From the NCBI GenBank assembly GCA_947476925.1, contig CANJSF010000012.1, positions 1 to 64,000 on the forward strand: 64,000 nt of DNA, given 5' to 3'. The DNA is from Rhodospirillaceae bacterium. Its GTDB lineage: Bacteria; Pseudomonadota; Alphaproteobacteria; Rhodospirillales; Rhodospirillaceae. Positions 43,045 through 52,534 of the stretch are shown piece after piece; positions within the stretch are counted from its first letter, which is position 1, and every line of letters begins with the position of its first letter. The position numbers and the translations under genes were made by a program. The notes under the pieces are model-generated. The model was not told the DNA's origin. It did not search any database and was given only the letters and a program-made list of their open reading frames with translations.

Positions 43045-44562
43045 CTATACGCTTTTGAGTGCCAGCGTATGGAAACGCAGAAAGCCAAATGGCGCGTCGT
43101 AGACGCTTACATTTGGTGCCATCGCATCTAAGTATCGCGTTTCATGCAGCATGATGCCTGGTGGGTCATCGTGCAGATATTTCATGATGTCTTGAATGAC
43201 GGCGCGGCGTTGCGTGATGTCGAAGGTTGCATCGGCTTTGCGAATCAAATCGCTCACTTTCGCATCACAAATCCAGGGCTTGGGCCACAGGCATGAGTGC
43301 ATACGCAAGCTGACCGTGGCATCCATGGCCGGCACGCTGCCGTAGTGCATGGAAAAGGCAATCGCATCGCCCCAGTCACCCTCGTACAAAAACCGGCTGA
43401 ACTGGCTGAGTGGGATGCCGTTTACAACCATATCGACGCCAACTTTAGCCAAGTCACTGGCGACTTGTTGAAACACTGTGGTGTCATTGGGGCTGTTGCC
43501 GATCGTCACACTGGTGGGCATGCGAAACCCGTTTGGGTATCCGGCCTCGGTGAGCAGCTGCTTGGCGCGCGCCGGATCATAAGGAAGGGGGCTCAATGTG
43601 GGATCAAATCCGAATGCGGCTTTCACCGCACCCTGACTGGCGATTTCAGTCGAACCACCCAAGATCGCTTGGACTATTTGGTTGCGGTCCACAGCCAAGT
43701 TCAAAGCTTGGCGCACGCGCTTGTCGCGCAAGGGTGAGTCACGCTCGGTAATGAACTGGATGGCCAGCACCGCACCGCGCGGGGTCAAAATTGTTCGAAA
43801 GCCTGCACTCTCAAGCACTGATTTATCGTCGGGGCTAAGATTGAGCGCCACATCAACCGCACCCGACAACAATGCTTGTAAGCGCGACGCGTTGTCCGGT
43901 AATGCGCGCAGCTCAACATTGTCAGCAACAGGCGCGCGCCATGCTTTTAGGTTGCGCGCCAACCGGATGCGATTTTCGCTCCACTCAGTGGCGACAAATG
44001 CGCCTGTGCCAACAGGTTTGGCCGCAAAAGCAGCGGGGCCAACATCGGAAAAATATTTGGGCGGCACAATACGCAAGCCTGCCAGCTTGCCGGGGATGAT
44101 GGGGTCGGCGGAGCCGGTTTTGATTCGCACCGTCAGGGCATCAACCGCTTCAGCTTTTTCGATGATCTGGGCGTCACGGTACGCGGCAAATACTTTTCCT
44201 GCTGGGCTTGCGATAAAATTCAAAGACCAAGCCACCGCAGCGGCATCACATGCTTCGCCATTGGAAAACATGAGATTGGGTTTGAGGCGGAAGAGCCACG
44301 AGCGTTGGCTCTCGCTTTTCCAACTCTCGGCTAAGGCTGGTGCGATCTCGCCCTGGGGACCAACTTCGGTCAGGCAATCAAATACGCCGAGATAGGCATA
44401 AATTTGCGGAAAGCCGACCGAGGTAAACGGGTTGCCACGCCCTGGCGGCAAACCGCTGACGGCGATGCGCACCGCTGATGTGGCCGCACGCGCTGCCCCG
44501 CCCATAATGGCGGCGGCTGTTGATGCGGCAAGCAAGGCTCGGCGGTTAAACATAAACTGCAT
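43045..44562 (-). CDS. orphan ABC solute-binding protein, family 5 (SBP copy 4)
   Basis: About 505 residues from ATG 44562 (44553 also possible; the frame opens at a TTG at 44589). The signal is Tat-like: FNRRALLAASTAAAIMGG, twin-Arg. Landmarks ISGLPPGRGNPF-type entry, LMFSNGEACDAAAV, VRQALNLAVDRNQI, PYDPARAKQLLTEAGY and HSC-x7-CD are shared with the other four copies. No transport partner is adjacent. It faces mtgA and is divergent from a hypothetical gene. Ligand unknown. Confidence 0.9.
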   Translation of the reverse strand: MQFMFNRRALLAASTAAAIMGGAARAATSAVRIAVSGLPPGRGNPFTSVGFPQIYAYLGVFDCLTEVGPQGEIAPALAESWKSESQRSWLFRLKPNLMFSNGEACDAAAVAWSLNFIASPAGKVFAAYRDAQIIEKAEAVDALTVRIKTGSADPIIPGKLAGLRIVPPKYFSDVGPAAFAAKPVGTGAFVATEWSENRIRLARNLKAWRAPVADNVELRALPDNASRLQALLSGAVDVALNLSPDDKSVLESAGFRTILTPRGAVLAIQFITERDSPLRDKRVRQALNLAVDRNQIVQAILGGSTEIASQGAVKAAFGFDPTLSPLPYDPARAKQLLTEAGYPNGFRMPTSVTIGNSPNDTTVFQQVASDLAKVGVDMVVNGIPLSQFSRFLYEGDWGDAIAFSMHYGSVPAMDATVSLRMHSCLWPKPWICDAKVSDLIRKADATFDITQRRAVIQDIMKYLHDDPPGIMLHETRYLDAMAPNVSVYDAPFGFLRFHTLALKSV

Positions 44563-44645
44563 GGTGCCCGGCGCGCAGGCTAGTGGCAACTAGACCGTAA
44601 GCAGGGCATGCTTCAGGGTGATGAATAATTTAGAGGACTCGTACA

Positions 44646-45332
44646 ATGCCGCGGTTGATTCAGGGCTATATCGCCTACCTAGAGGGAACCAACACGTCAA
44701 AACCCAAAGAATTTGGCCGTGAGTTCTTTACTACGAGTATTCAGGCCGATGGTCTGCGGACCATGCGCGCAGTCTGCGAATTTGATGCCCAGGGCATTAC
44801 GCGGGACGTGACCTATACGGTGGGCCCTGATTTCAAACCCATCGAATGCTACGTGCGCGTGGCCTTAGAAAGCAAGCCTGTGGGCAGCGGATGGTTCCGC
44901 TTTACCGACACCACGGCAGAGGGGGAAGCATTTACGGCATCAGATGGGCGCTTTAGCCAACTTATCAAGGTGCCTGAGCGTGTGACGGCTTTTGGCTCGC
45001 ACCCTATTTGTTCCGACATTCTGCGGCTGGCGCACCTGAAACCCGAACAGCCCGGCAAAACACAAATACTGACCAACTGCATGAATTCCTCGCCGCTCGC
45101 GCACGGCGAGTCTGGGCCCATGCTGGGCACGCGCGATTACACGTATATTTATCGCGGCGTCGAGACAATTACTGTGGGGGCGGGGACCTTCACGTGTCAG
45201 CGCTTCGACTGGCCGGTGCGGACGGGCAAAACTTTATGCATGTGGACCACCGATGACTTTCTGCCCATCCGCATGGTGTTCCCTGAAGGTTATAAAACCT
45301 ACGACCTCATGGACCTCAAAATCCGCGACTAA
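44646..45332 (+). CDS. hypothetical protein, DUF3108-like beta-rich
   Basis: A 228-residue protein with AGAGGACT ahead of the ATG and no signal peptide. Alternating strands such as GLRTMRAVCEFDAQGITRDV and DFLPIRMVFPEGYKTYDLMD suggest a half-barrel like DUF3108/lipid-binding proteins. Two Cys pairs (VCEF/PICSD, TNCMNS/TCQRF) are notable. I cannot assign a function. The stop overlaps that of the convergent PhyH gene. Confidence 0.65.
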   Translation: MPRLIQGYIAYLEGTNTSKPKEFGREFFTTSIQADGLRTMRAVCEFDAQGITRDVTYTVGPDFKPIECYVRVALESKPVGSGWFRFTDTTAEGEAFTASDGRFSQLIKVPERVTAFGSHPICSDILRLAHLKPEQPGKTQILTNCMNSSPLAHGESGPMLGTRDYTYIYRGVETITVGAGTFTCQRFDWPVRTGKTLCMWTTDDFLPIRMVFPEGYKTYDLMDLKIRD

Positions 45333-46153
45333 AGCTTCACGTCGATAAACGCACTTCCAGTTGGCACTGCGCCATCGGCAACGCTGGCGGGGTCGACGCC
45401 TGGAATTTGCATGCTATAGGCATCTCGCTGCCAGCGAACATCGTCGCCGATCCAGCGCGTGATAATGCTGATTCGTTCGCCATCCTTAGAGCGATTGTTG
45501 GTTGTCGAGTGGACAACGTTTTGATGCATGAGCAACGCATCGCCGGCTTGCATCGGCCACCAGATTTTTTCAACTTCGCCGCGCGCGGCTAAGCCATCCC
45601 AATCAGGCTGAGGCGCATAACCGGGGGGCAATTCTTTTGCGCTGTCTGCAGACGGCGGATAAAGCGCGCCGGACTTGTGGCTGCCTTTGACAAAAACGAG
45701 CGGGCTGCGATCCTCATCCACCGGCGACAACGCAATCCAAAGCGACGGCATTTGCGAGCCGCGAAATGGAAACGCTGGAATATCGTGATGCCACGGCGAG
45801 CCGCCATAGGGTGAGCCAACCGTGTACACCAACGTAAGATCGTACCAAAATTTTAGCTGCTTTGCGCCGCACAGTTGGGCCACAACCGGCGCCACACCCG
45901 ATGTCGTGACAAACTGCTGAATCGCTTCGATCTCGCGGCCCATCCAACGAATCACCACGCGCCCTGGACTGCGGCTGAAGTTTTGAGTTTGGCCATTGCC
46001 CGGATCACGTTTGCGATAGTCCGCCACTGCGTCTTGCAACGTCGACAGCCACTCGCCCCGGATAAAGCCCCGCAACAAGACAACGCCATCGGCGTCGTAG
46101 CTGGCTTTCAGGGCTGACCAATCGCGATTGGATGTGGTGTCGATCTTGTTCAT
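45329..46153 (-). CDS. phytanoyl-CoA dioxygenase (PhyH) family protein
   Basis: A 274-residue Fe(II)/2-oxoglutarate oxygenase. The metal triad is visible as WHHDIPAF (His-x-Asp) and the distal His in LLMHQNVVHST, with the 2-oxoglutarate Arg in the following RISIITRW strand. Family members hydroxylate lipids, small metabolites or natural products. It is downstream of the aspartate dehydrogenase gene (37-bp gap) and likely co-transcribed. The substrate is not deducible; a link to amino-acid metabolism is only contextual. Confidence 0.9.
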   Translation of the reverse strand: MNKIDTTSNRDWSALKASYDADGVVLLRGFIRGEWLSTLQDAVADYRKRDPGNGQTQNFSRSPGRVVIRWMGREIEAIQQFVTTSGVAPVVAQLCGAKQLKFWYDLTLVYTVGSPYGGSPWHHDIPAFPFRGSQMPSLWIALSPVDEDRSPLVFVKGSHKSGALYPPSADSAKELPPGYAPQPDWDGLAARGEVEKIWWPMQAGDALLMHQNVVHSTTNNRSKDGERISIITRWIGDDVRWQRDAYSMQIPGVDPASVADGAVPTGSAFIDVKL

Positions 46154-46190
46154 GGTCGAAGTCTCGCGGCTGCCAAGGTAAAAAACAAGA

Positions 46191-46976
46191 TCAGATCACA
46201 ATTGCTGAGGCTTCGTGATCCAACAACCGCATGATGCTAAGTGCCGCCATGTGTGAGGTCTTAGGATTGTCAGGCGACGGGTTAGCGAAAATTTCCAGGC
46301 GCAACGAGCCAAAGGCCCCGTCGGCTTCGAGCCGGTGAACGTTTTGCGTGACCCCGGGGTCGGCAATCAGCGTCACTTTTGTTTTCTCAAAGCCGATCCC
46401 CGCCAGCGCAGCCGTGGCAGCTACATTAGCGTTTTTGGGAAAAGCCAAGGCCGCTTGCCGTGCCGTGCCGCTAAAAATGACCGTCGGCTCCATGATTTTG
46501 GTCAGGTCATGGGTTTTTTCTGCGGGCGTACCCGACCATGCCTTGGGTGGCTTGGATGACTTTAGCTCGACGCGATCAATGCCCGCGAGCTTTCCGGCCG
46601 CCAACGCATCAACACCCGGCAATGCGCCCGCTGGCAGTTTCAACTTCGCTGTGGAGGTGTCAGCAGCCATGCTGATCTCGTCCCACAGGGCTTGATCAGC
46701 CAAACTGCCAGTGGACACGATCATCAGGTTGATGCCGGCCCTTAAAGTCGCAGCGCCATAAGATTTGACCGCGCTATGTCCAGCGCACTCGACCACCAGA
46801 TCGGGCTGAAGGGCTAACAGGTCGGGCAACGAGCGCACAATGGGATGTGCGCCAACAGAGATCGTATCGCTGGGCAAGCCCAAAGCGGCCAGGACGTTGT
46901 ATTTTGTGGAGCGGGCTGCACAAAACTGGGTAACTAATTTGGCGATGGCGCCGTTGCCAATGAGGGCGATTTTCAT
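46191..46976 (-). CDS. nadX: L-aspartate dehydrogenase
   Basis: About 261 residues from ATG 46976. N-terminal Rossmann motif IALIGNGAIAKLV (variant GxGxIG), followed by the catalytic-domain hallmark PKNANVAATAALAGIGFEKT and VTLIADPG. The enzyme oxidises L-aspartate to iminoaspartate, feeding NAD synthesis in place of NadB. Transcribed from a region that also drives the divergent GST; a 15-bp palindrome sits between them. No nadA/nadC neighbours, so a catabolic role with PhyH is possible. Confidence 0.92.
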   Translation of the reverse strand: MKIALIGNGAIAKLVTQFCAARSTKYNVLAALGLPSDTISVGAHPIVRSLPDLLALQPDLVVECAGHSAVKSYGAATLRAGINLMIVSTGSLADQALWDEISMAADTSTAKLKLPAGALPGVDALAAGKLAGIDRVELKSSKPPKAWSGTPAEKTHDLTKIMEPTVIFSGTARQAALAFPKNANVAATAALAGIGFEKTKVTLIADPGVTQNVHRLEADGAFGSLRLEIFANPSPDNPKTSHMAALSIMRLLDHEASAIVI

Positions 46977-47025
46977 GAACATCCTCGGATGTGTTCGATA
47001 AGTGGTGCGCGGCGTAATCCCAATC

Positions 47026-47040
47026 GTTGCCTAAGGCAAC
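47026..47040. promoter_or_regulatory. perfect palindrome between nadX and GST promoters
   Basis: GTTGCCTAAGGCAAC is a perfect 7+1+7 dyad, 50 bp from the nadX start and 63 bp from the GST start. Its central position in a divergent intergenic region fits an operator controlling both; the cognate protein is unknown. Confidence 0.5.
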
Positions 47041-47102
47041 CGCTATTGCTGCACCCCACATCTTCACTATGATGCCAGCTTCATTGTTGAAGGCTCATCG
47101 GC

Positions 47103-47873
47103 ATGGCAACGCGCAAAAAAGCGGCACTGAATAAATCTATGAAATTGTTCTACTCGCCGATTCACGGCTTTATCCACAAAGTTTTGGTCGTGGCACACGA
47201 AGCTGGCCTGTGGGACAAGATCGAATTTGTCCCCATTTACCCTATGCGAGATGGTTATTCGATCGCCGCCATTAACCCGCTGCACAAGGTGCCTGCGCTG
47301 GCATTAAAGGATGGCACCGTTTTGTACGGCAGCCAGACCATCGTCGAGTTTTTGGATTTTACCGGCAAAAAAAAGCTGTATCCCAAACCCGGCCCGAAGC
47401 GCTGGGATGCGCTGCGGCGCTTAGCCTTGGCCGATACGGTATTTGAGGTGACCGTCAACATGGCGCTGGAAAAGGGTGAAAATCCCGTTCGCCCTTCAGT
47501 TTACACATGGTACTGGCCCAAAGTGCTGCGAGCCTTGGACCAAATGGAAATCGACGCGGGTAAAACCAAAGGTTTTGATGTTGGCCACGCCGCCACGCTG
47601 CATGCCTTAAGTTACCTGAATCGCCAACTCGGCAAAGGCCTGATGCCGCCTGTGCCTTCCAACTATGATTGGCGCAAAGGTCGTCCGAAATTGACGGCTT
47701 GGTGGACCAAGGCCCTTGAAAGGCCTTCGGTGAATTCCCACTTCAATAAAGACTATAAGGGCAATGACACGGCGGAGTTTGCTCAACAACAGGTCGCCGA
47801 GGTCTTGCGCGCCCAGGGCAAAAAATTAGCGGCGGCACCGAAGCCGCAAAAAGTCGATATGCATTTAGACTGA
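47103..47873 (+). CDS. glutathione S-transferase family protein
   Basis: A 256-residue GST; the domain starts at KLFYSPIHGFIHKVLVVAHE, so ATG 47139 may be the true start. INPLHKVPALALKDGTVLYG and SQTIVEFLDF are the glutathione-site region. An unusually basic C-terminal tail (KKLAAAPKPQKVDMHLD) follows the helical domain. Divergent from nadX, and 13 bp ahead of the SUMF1-like gene. Confidence 0.88.
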   Translation: MATRKKAALNKSMKLFYSPIHGFIHKVLVVAHEAGLWDKIEFVPIYPMRDGYSIAAINPLHKVPALALKDGTVLYGSQTIVEFLDFTGKKKLYPKPGPKRWDALRRLALADTVFEVTVNMALEKGENPVRPSVYTWYWPKVLRALDQMEIDAGKTKGFDVGHAATLHALSYLNRQLGKGLMPPVPSNYDWRKGRPKLTAWWTKALERPSVNSHFNKDYKGNDTAEFAQQQVAEVLRAQGKKLAAAPKPQKVDMHLD

Positions 47874-47886
47874 GTGGAGAATCACA

Positions 47887-48837
47887 GTGAAAAAAATATT
47901 TTGGATGTCGATGGCCGCTGGCGTCCTTTGCGCCACCGCAACAATTGCCGCAGACGCGCCGACCAAGCCCGGCAGCGTTTTTAAAGACTGCCCCACTTGC
48001 CCAGAGTTGGTGGTGATTCCCCCTGGCAGCTTCACGCAAGGACGTGACGGCAACGATGTGATGGAACCGGTGCGTTACGAAGGCCCACCGCATAAGGTAA
48101 CGATCAAATACAGTTTTGCTGTTGGCAAAACTGAAGTGACCACCGGCCAGTTCAAAGAATTTGTCGATGCAACAGGTTATGTGGCCAACGATGTCTGCAA
48201 TATTTGGGATGGCAAACGCGCCGAAAAAACACCTAACACAGGATGGCGAAACCCAGGCTATGGTCGCCCACCCGCCGACAATGAACCCGGTGCATGCCTC
48301 AGTTGGGATGATGCTGCCGCGTACATCAAATGGCTCAGCAAAAAGACCGGGCAGACCTATCGCCTGTTGACTGAGTCGGAGTGGGAGCATGTCGCGCGGG
48401 CCGGCAGCGGCAGCACGTCTCTTTACACCTGGGGCGACAAGCCTGACGACGCCTGCAAAACCGCCAACGTCGCTGATTTAGCTTCGAAAGATTTGAAGCC
48501 GCCATTTACCCCGCGGCCCTTCCCGCCAGCCAATTGCAATGATGGCTATCCGTTCATCGCACCTGCCGGCGCGTTGAAGCCAAATGCCTTTGGTGTTTAC
48601 GACATGATCGGCAGCGTGTGGGAGTGGGTGCAAGATTGCTACGTCATGCCCTATCCCGCCAACACACCCACCGACGGCAGCGCATACCTTGGACCCGATG
48701 GCTGCGATCGGCGCGTGTCGAAAGGGGGCAGCTGGGGCTCGACCATCGACCGCCAAATCCCCACCTTTCGGGGCCGCGACCCCGTTACTCTGACATCGCA
48801 GGTGTTTGGTTTCCGGATTGCGCGCGATCTGAAGTAA
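47887..48837 (+). CDS. SUMF1/FGE-like domain protein, active-site cysteines absent
   Basis: A 316-residue exported protein, starting at GTG 47887 with a Sec signal ending at TIAAD. The DCPTCPELVVIPPGSF entry and the sequence GKTEVTTGQFKEFVD, TYRLLTESEWEHVARAG, YDMIGSVWEWVQD and KGGSWGS are classical for the formylglycine-generating-enzyme fold. The C-terminal pair of active-site Cys that binds copper in true FGE is missing: the segment reads GGSWGSTIDRQIPTFRGRD. It is therefore unlikely to modify sulfatases; no sulfatase gene is nearby. Confidence 0.88.
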   Translation: MKKIFWMSMAAGVLCATATIAADAPTKPGSVFKDCPTCPELVVIPPGSFTQGRDGNDVMEPVRYEGPPHKVTIKYSFAVGKTEVTTGQFKEFVDATGYVANDVCNIWDGKRAEKTPNTGWRNPGYGRPPADNEPGACLSWDDAAAYIKWLSKKTGQTYRLLTESEWEHVARAGSGSTSLYTWGDKPDDACKTANVADLASKDLKPPFTPRPFPPANCNDGYPFIAPAGALKPNAFGVYDMIGSVWEWVQDCYVMPYPANTPTDGSAYLGPDGCDRRVSKGGSWGSTIDRQIPTFRGRDPVTLTSQVFGFRIARDLK

Positions 48838-48877
48838 GCCCTCGGAAGAGGCATCGGTTAGCTCGACATGAGAAATG

Positions 48878-48904
48878 GTCGGAGCGGGAATGACCTGCTC
48901 CGAC
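48878..48904 (+). terminator. hairpin between SUMF1-like and TonB receptor genes
   Basis: GTCGGAGC (878-885) pairs with GCTCCGAC (897-904) across an 11-nt loop. No T-run follows, so it could be a weak terminator or a leader element of the receptor mRNA. Confidence 0.35.
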
Positions 48905-49032
48905 AGGGAACCTGTGCATGCCAATACTCAACAGGTGGACGCGGTTTTCGTAGTGCGATTGACCGTTATTCCCTTTAGCCCGACCATGCGGGTGTTGGCG
49001 AAGGTCCGCCACAACAAATCGAGGGGAATTAC

Positions 49033-51588
49033 ATGCAAGTCGTCAAGCGGCTATCAATTTTATCAAGTGTAAGTGTTTTGGCACTAATGTCGTCTGCTCA
49101 GGTGCCTGTTTTGGCCCAAAGCGGCACGCAAACGGCACAGGCCACGACCGGCGGTCTTGAAGAAATTGTTGTTACGGCACGTAAACGCGCAGAAGCCCTG
49201 TTCGATATTCCAGTTGCCATTACAGCGTTCAGTGCACGCGATATCGAAAAAGCACAGATCTTCGATATGCGCGAAGTCACGAAGTTTTCCCCCGGACTGA
49301 CCTTTCAGAACACCGGCGGCAACGGACCGGGCGGGCGCGGCCAGCCTTACATTATTTTCCGCGGGATGACTGGATCCTCAACGCTGCCCCGCCGGCAAAC
49401 AGGCGCAATATTTGTGGACGGCATCTACGTCCTGGGCGGCACAAACGCTGTCAACACTGTCGATGTTGAACGCGTTGAAGTTATCAAAGGACCTCAGAAT
49501 GCTTATTTCGGGCGCAACACATTTGGTGGCGCTGTTAACTTTGTAACGAAGAATCCGGGTAACGAATTCAAAGGTCAAATCAACGCGAACGCGTCGGCGC
49601 GCAGCTCATATGACACAAACCTGAGTGTCGAAGGCCCGCTTGTGAAAGACAAGCTCGCGGCGCGCGTTTCGACGGTGCTTCACAAAAAGGGCGCGCAATA
49701 TACGGCCACCGATGGGGGAGCGCTTGGCGAGGAGACCACGCGGTCGATCACATCGACACTCTACTTAACCCCCACGGATAATTTCTGGGTACGTTTGCGC
49801 GGTCAGTACCAAGAAGATGATGACGGCCCGCCGACGTCATCGCACATCACAGCTGCGCTGCACGGGCAAGCTGACACCTCATGCACGGGCAAGACTTTTA
49901 ATGCCTTCGACGCGGTCACTCGTACGCCACGCACCTTTACTGTGACGTTGCCATATTTTTGCAATCGCGTGCCGACAATTAAGGATTTAGGCGAAAGAGT
50001 GGTTACGTCGAACACAAGTTTGAACAGCCCCCTTTTGGCCAGCCTTGGAAATCCGAACGGCTTGTACAATGCCTTTGTGAACAATCAATTTGCCGTGCCG
50101 CTGCTCGACCAGGCACCAAAACGCGATAGCTTTGGCTTAACGCGTCATATGAAGCGATTGACGGCACAAACCGAATACACGTTCACGAACGGCATAACGG
50201 CGGGCTTTAACTTCGGATACGAAGATACCGGCACAAATACGATCAGTGATCCGGACCGCAGCGATGTCGAAAACGTCTATACAGTCAACCCGTCGGTCTT
50301 TGAAACCTATACGTACGAAGCGCGGATTCAATCGGCGCAAGACCAACCCCTTCGCTGGTTAGTGGGCGGCACGGTTTATGACGGCGATTACGATGCCCAT
50401 TTCAATGGGTCGGTCCAATATCAGTCGCGCACTTTCCGCATTTTTACTGTGGGAGCAACGCGAGGCCAGGTCGTGCCATTCAATACCGCTCTGGCGCCAA
50501 ATTTGCCGTTCAACCGCGATGGAGAGCGGGCATCGGTGAAGGCCGGCTTCGCCGCGGTTGAGTATGACATCACCGATCAACTTTCTTTGAATGGCGAAAT
50601 TCGTTACCAGAAGGATAAGTCGAAGTTGCAGCCATCGGCTGCTACGTCGCTGTCAGCATCGTTCAAAGATTGGTTGCCGCGCGTTATTGCGGAATACAAG
50701 CCCGACGAAAACTGGACTCTGTACGCCAGTTGGTCGAAAGGCACCCTGCCGGGACAATTCAATGCACAGTACATTACAGCAACGCCGTCTGAGCGACGTG
50801 ATTTAGAAGCCGTTTTCCCTGGCGTCGCGGAAATTGTATCGTCTGAGAAAGTTGATAACTACGAAATCGGCTCCAAGCAGCAGCTGATGGACGGTCGCCT
50901 TCAGTACACGTTGGCGGCCTATAAAATGAAATGGAAGAACATCCAAGCCAGCGCCGCCTTTGTTGCCCCTTCTACGGCACGCACGCTAACAGGTGTGGTG
51001 ATCCCAGGAGATGCCAATCTTAAGGGCATTGAATTCGAATCAACCGCACGCGTCACTGACGAGTGGGACGTCAATCTTCGGCTCGGCTGGCAAGACGGAA
51101 AGTACACGAACTTGGTACAGCCGTTCTTGGCTCAGCTGACCCAGAACGTGACACGTTTTGACGGAAATCATATCGCACGCGTTCCCGATGTTACGGGCTC
51201 CCTTGCCAGCACATATCGAGCCAAGATGACTGCTGACTGGGATTGGTACGTGCGCGGGGACTTGAACTACACTGGAAAAACCTGGGATAGCGAAGCCAAC
51301 ATCGTCAAAATGAACGACTACTTCCGTACCAATGCCCGCGTTGGTGTCGAAAAAGAGAATCTGCTGATTGAGTTTTTTGCGACCAATTTGTTCAACGACA
51401 AGAACTGGAACTATGGGTTCCGAAATGTCTATCAGGGAACGGCTGGCGGTATTTTCATTGAGCTGCCAGCTCAGTTCTTCCCGCCAACCGGCAACCCGCC
51501 GGTTGCACAACAGAACTTCCCACAGGGCATAATTGTCGAACCGCCCGATAAGCGCGAGTTTGGGATCAGAATGCGCTATAATTTCTAA
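49033..51588 (+). CDS. TonB-dependent outer-membrane receptor
   Basis: An 851-residue receptor with a signal peptide ending at VLAQS. The TonB-box-like EEIVVTAR is at 43-50, the plug domain at about 55-170 (FRGMTGS, VFVDGIY-type IFVDGIYVLGG, VEVIKGPQNAYFGRNTFGG), then a 22-strand barrel ending in FGIRMRYNF with C-terminal Phe. Transports a substrate such as siderophore, vitamin or carbohydrate; ligand unknown. GAGGGGAATT precedes the start. A strong terminator closes it; the IclR regulator follows. Confidence 0.93.
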   Translation: MQVVKRLSILSSVSVLALMSSAQVPVLAQSGTQTAQATTGGLEEIVVTARKRAEALFDIPVAITAFSARDIEKAQIFDMREVTKFSPGLTFQNTGGNGPGGRGQPYIIFRGMTGSSTLPRRQTGAIFVDGIYVLGGTNAVNTVDVERVEVIKGPQNAYFGRNTFGGAVNFVTKNPGNEFKGQINANASARSSYDTNLSVEGPLVKDKLAARVSTVLHKKGAQYTATDGGALGEETTRSITSTLYLTPTDNFWVRLRGQYQEDDDGPPTSSHITAALHGQADTSCTGKTFNAFDAVTRTPRTFTVTLPYFCNRVPTIKDLGERVVTSNTSLNSPLLASLGNPNGLYNAFVNNQFAVPLLDQAPKRDSFGLTRHMKRLTAQTEYTFTNGITAGFNFGYEDTGTNTISDPDRSDVENVYTVNPSVFETYTYEARIQSAQDQPLRWLVGGTVYDGDYDAHFNGSVQYQSRTFRIFTVGATRGQVVPFNTALAPNLPFNRDGERASVKAGFAAVEYDITDQLSLNGEIRYQKDKSKLQPSAATSLSASFKDWLPRVIAEYKPDENWTLYASWSKGTLPGQFNAQYITATPSERRDLEAVFPGVAEIVSSEKVDNYEIGSKQQLMDGRLQYTLAAYKMKWKNIQASAAFVAPSTARTLTGVVIPGDANLKGIEFESTARVTDEWDVNLRLGWQDGKYTNLVQPFLAQLTQNVTRFDGNHIARVPDVTGSLASTYRAKMTADWDWYVRGDLNYTGKTWDSEANIVKMNDYFRTNARVGVEKENLLIEFFATNLFNDKNWNYGFRNVYQGTAGGIFIELPAQFFPPTGNPPVAQQNFPQGIIVEPPDKREFGIRMRYNF

Positions 51589-51607
51589 CCCCCTCGACAA
51601 GTAAATA

Positions 51608-51642
51608 AATGGGCCCAGGCGCAATCCTGGGCCCATTTTTTT
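51608..51642 (+). terminator. Rho-independent terminator after TonB receptor
   Basis: AATGGGCCCAGG (608-619) and CCTGGGCCCATT (626-637) form a perfect 12-bp stem with a 6-nt loop, followed by a T run (636-642). Confidence 0.93.
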
Positions 51643-51715
51643 GCCCTATTGGTTGGGTTCGTGCGGGTCGGACGCGTTCACTTGACGAACGGGCCTTTTG
51701 TTGGCAGGTTAGCTT

Positions 51716-52534
51716 ATGGTCGACTCAGAACCTCGCCGTCCCGATTCGTTTTCCGTCCGTTCGCTTGAGCGGGGCCTTGATATTTTATCGCTGCTCAATC
51801 GGCACAATGGTTTGACGGTTACTGAAACTGCCGAGCAAGTGGGCCTGCCGCGCCCGACCGCGTTTCGATTGCTGCGCACACTTGAACGTCTTGGTTACAT
51901 TTTCCGCGATGATGCCGACAAAAAATATCGGCTGACCGCACAAGTGCGCAGCCTCAGTCACGGGTATGACCAAGAAGAATGGCTGCCGAAAATTGCCCGC
52001 CCGATCATGGTCGAGGTGTGCAAAAAAATTCTGTGGCCACTGACGATCGTCACCAACATGGGCTCGCAAATGCTGGTACGCGATTCCACCCACGACATCA
52101 GCCCTTTTGCCATGTGGCGGCATCGTGGCGGGTTTAAAATACCGCTTTTGCATACGGCCGCGGGACAGGTGTACTTGGCCTACTGCGCTAAAGATTTGCG
52201 CGATGCATTAATCGAGCAAGCCCTTCAGGAAGACCCGCAGTCGCTCTCCAGGCACGGCACGACCATGCAAGCGTTTCAGCGCGGTTTGGAGCGTATTGAT
52301 GTCGATGGCTATGCCTGCCTGAAAGTACCCGACCAAAATCATTGCGCTGTTGCCACGCCCGTGATGGTCGGGGGCGAGGTTTTTTCTGTGATGGGCGTGT
52401 CGTTTTACCCAACGGCCATGACCTTGAAACAAGCCGCTGACTCATTTGCGCAACCCCTGAAAGATGCCGCGCAAAAACTGGGTAAAGCCTTAACGGTTTG
52501 GCGCGCTGAGCGCGCCGCAGAAGATAACGACTAA
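51716..52534 (+). CDS. IclR-family transcriptional regulator
   Basis: A 272-residue regulator. Residues 15-75 are the winged HTH (RSLERGLDILSLLNRHNGLT, then TAEQVGLPRPTAFRLLRTLE), and the C-terminal effector domain follows (HTAAGQVYLAYC; CAVATPVMVGGEVFSVMGVS). IclR proteins repress or activate catabolic genes in response to a small ligand. A CGTTC-N7-GAACG dyad (51675-51691) lies just before its start. It overlaps the end of the convergent hydrolase gene by four bases. Likely targets: the receptor, the hydrolases and SBP copy 5; inferred from proximity. Confidence 0.93.
   Translation: MVDSEPRRPDSFSVRSLERGLDILSLLNRHNGLTVTETAEQVGLPRPTAFRLLRTLERLGYIFRDDADKKYRLTAQVRSLSHGYDQEEWLPKIARPIMVEVCKKILWPLTIVTNMGSQMLVRDSTHDISPFAMWRHRGGFKIPLLHTAAGQVYLAYCAKDLRDALIEQALQEDPQSLSRHGTTMQAFQRGLERIDVDGYACLKVPDQNHCAVATPVMVGGEVFSVMGVSFYPTAMTLKQAADSFAQPLKDAAQKLGKALTVWRAERAAEDND

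Noticed and set aside
47887-48837. A true sulfatase-activating FGE
   Set aside because: The two active-site cysteines are missing and no sulfatase gene with a C-x-P-x-R motif was seen nearby.
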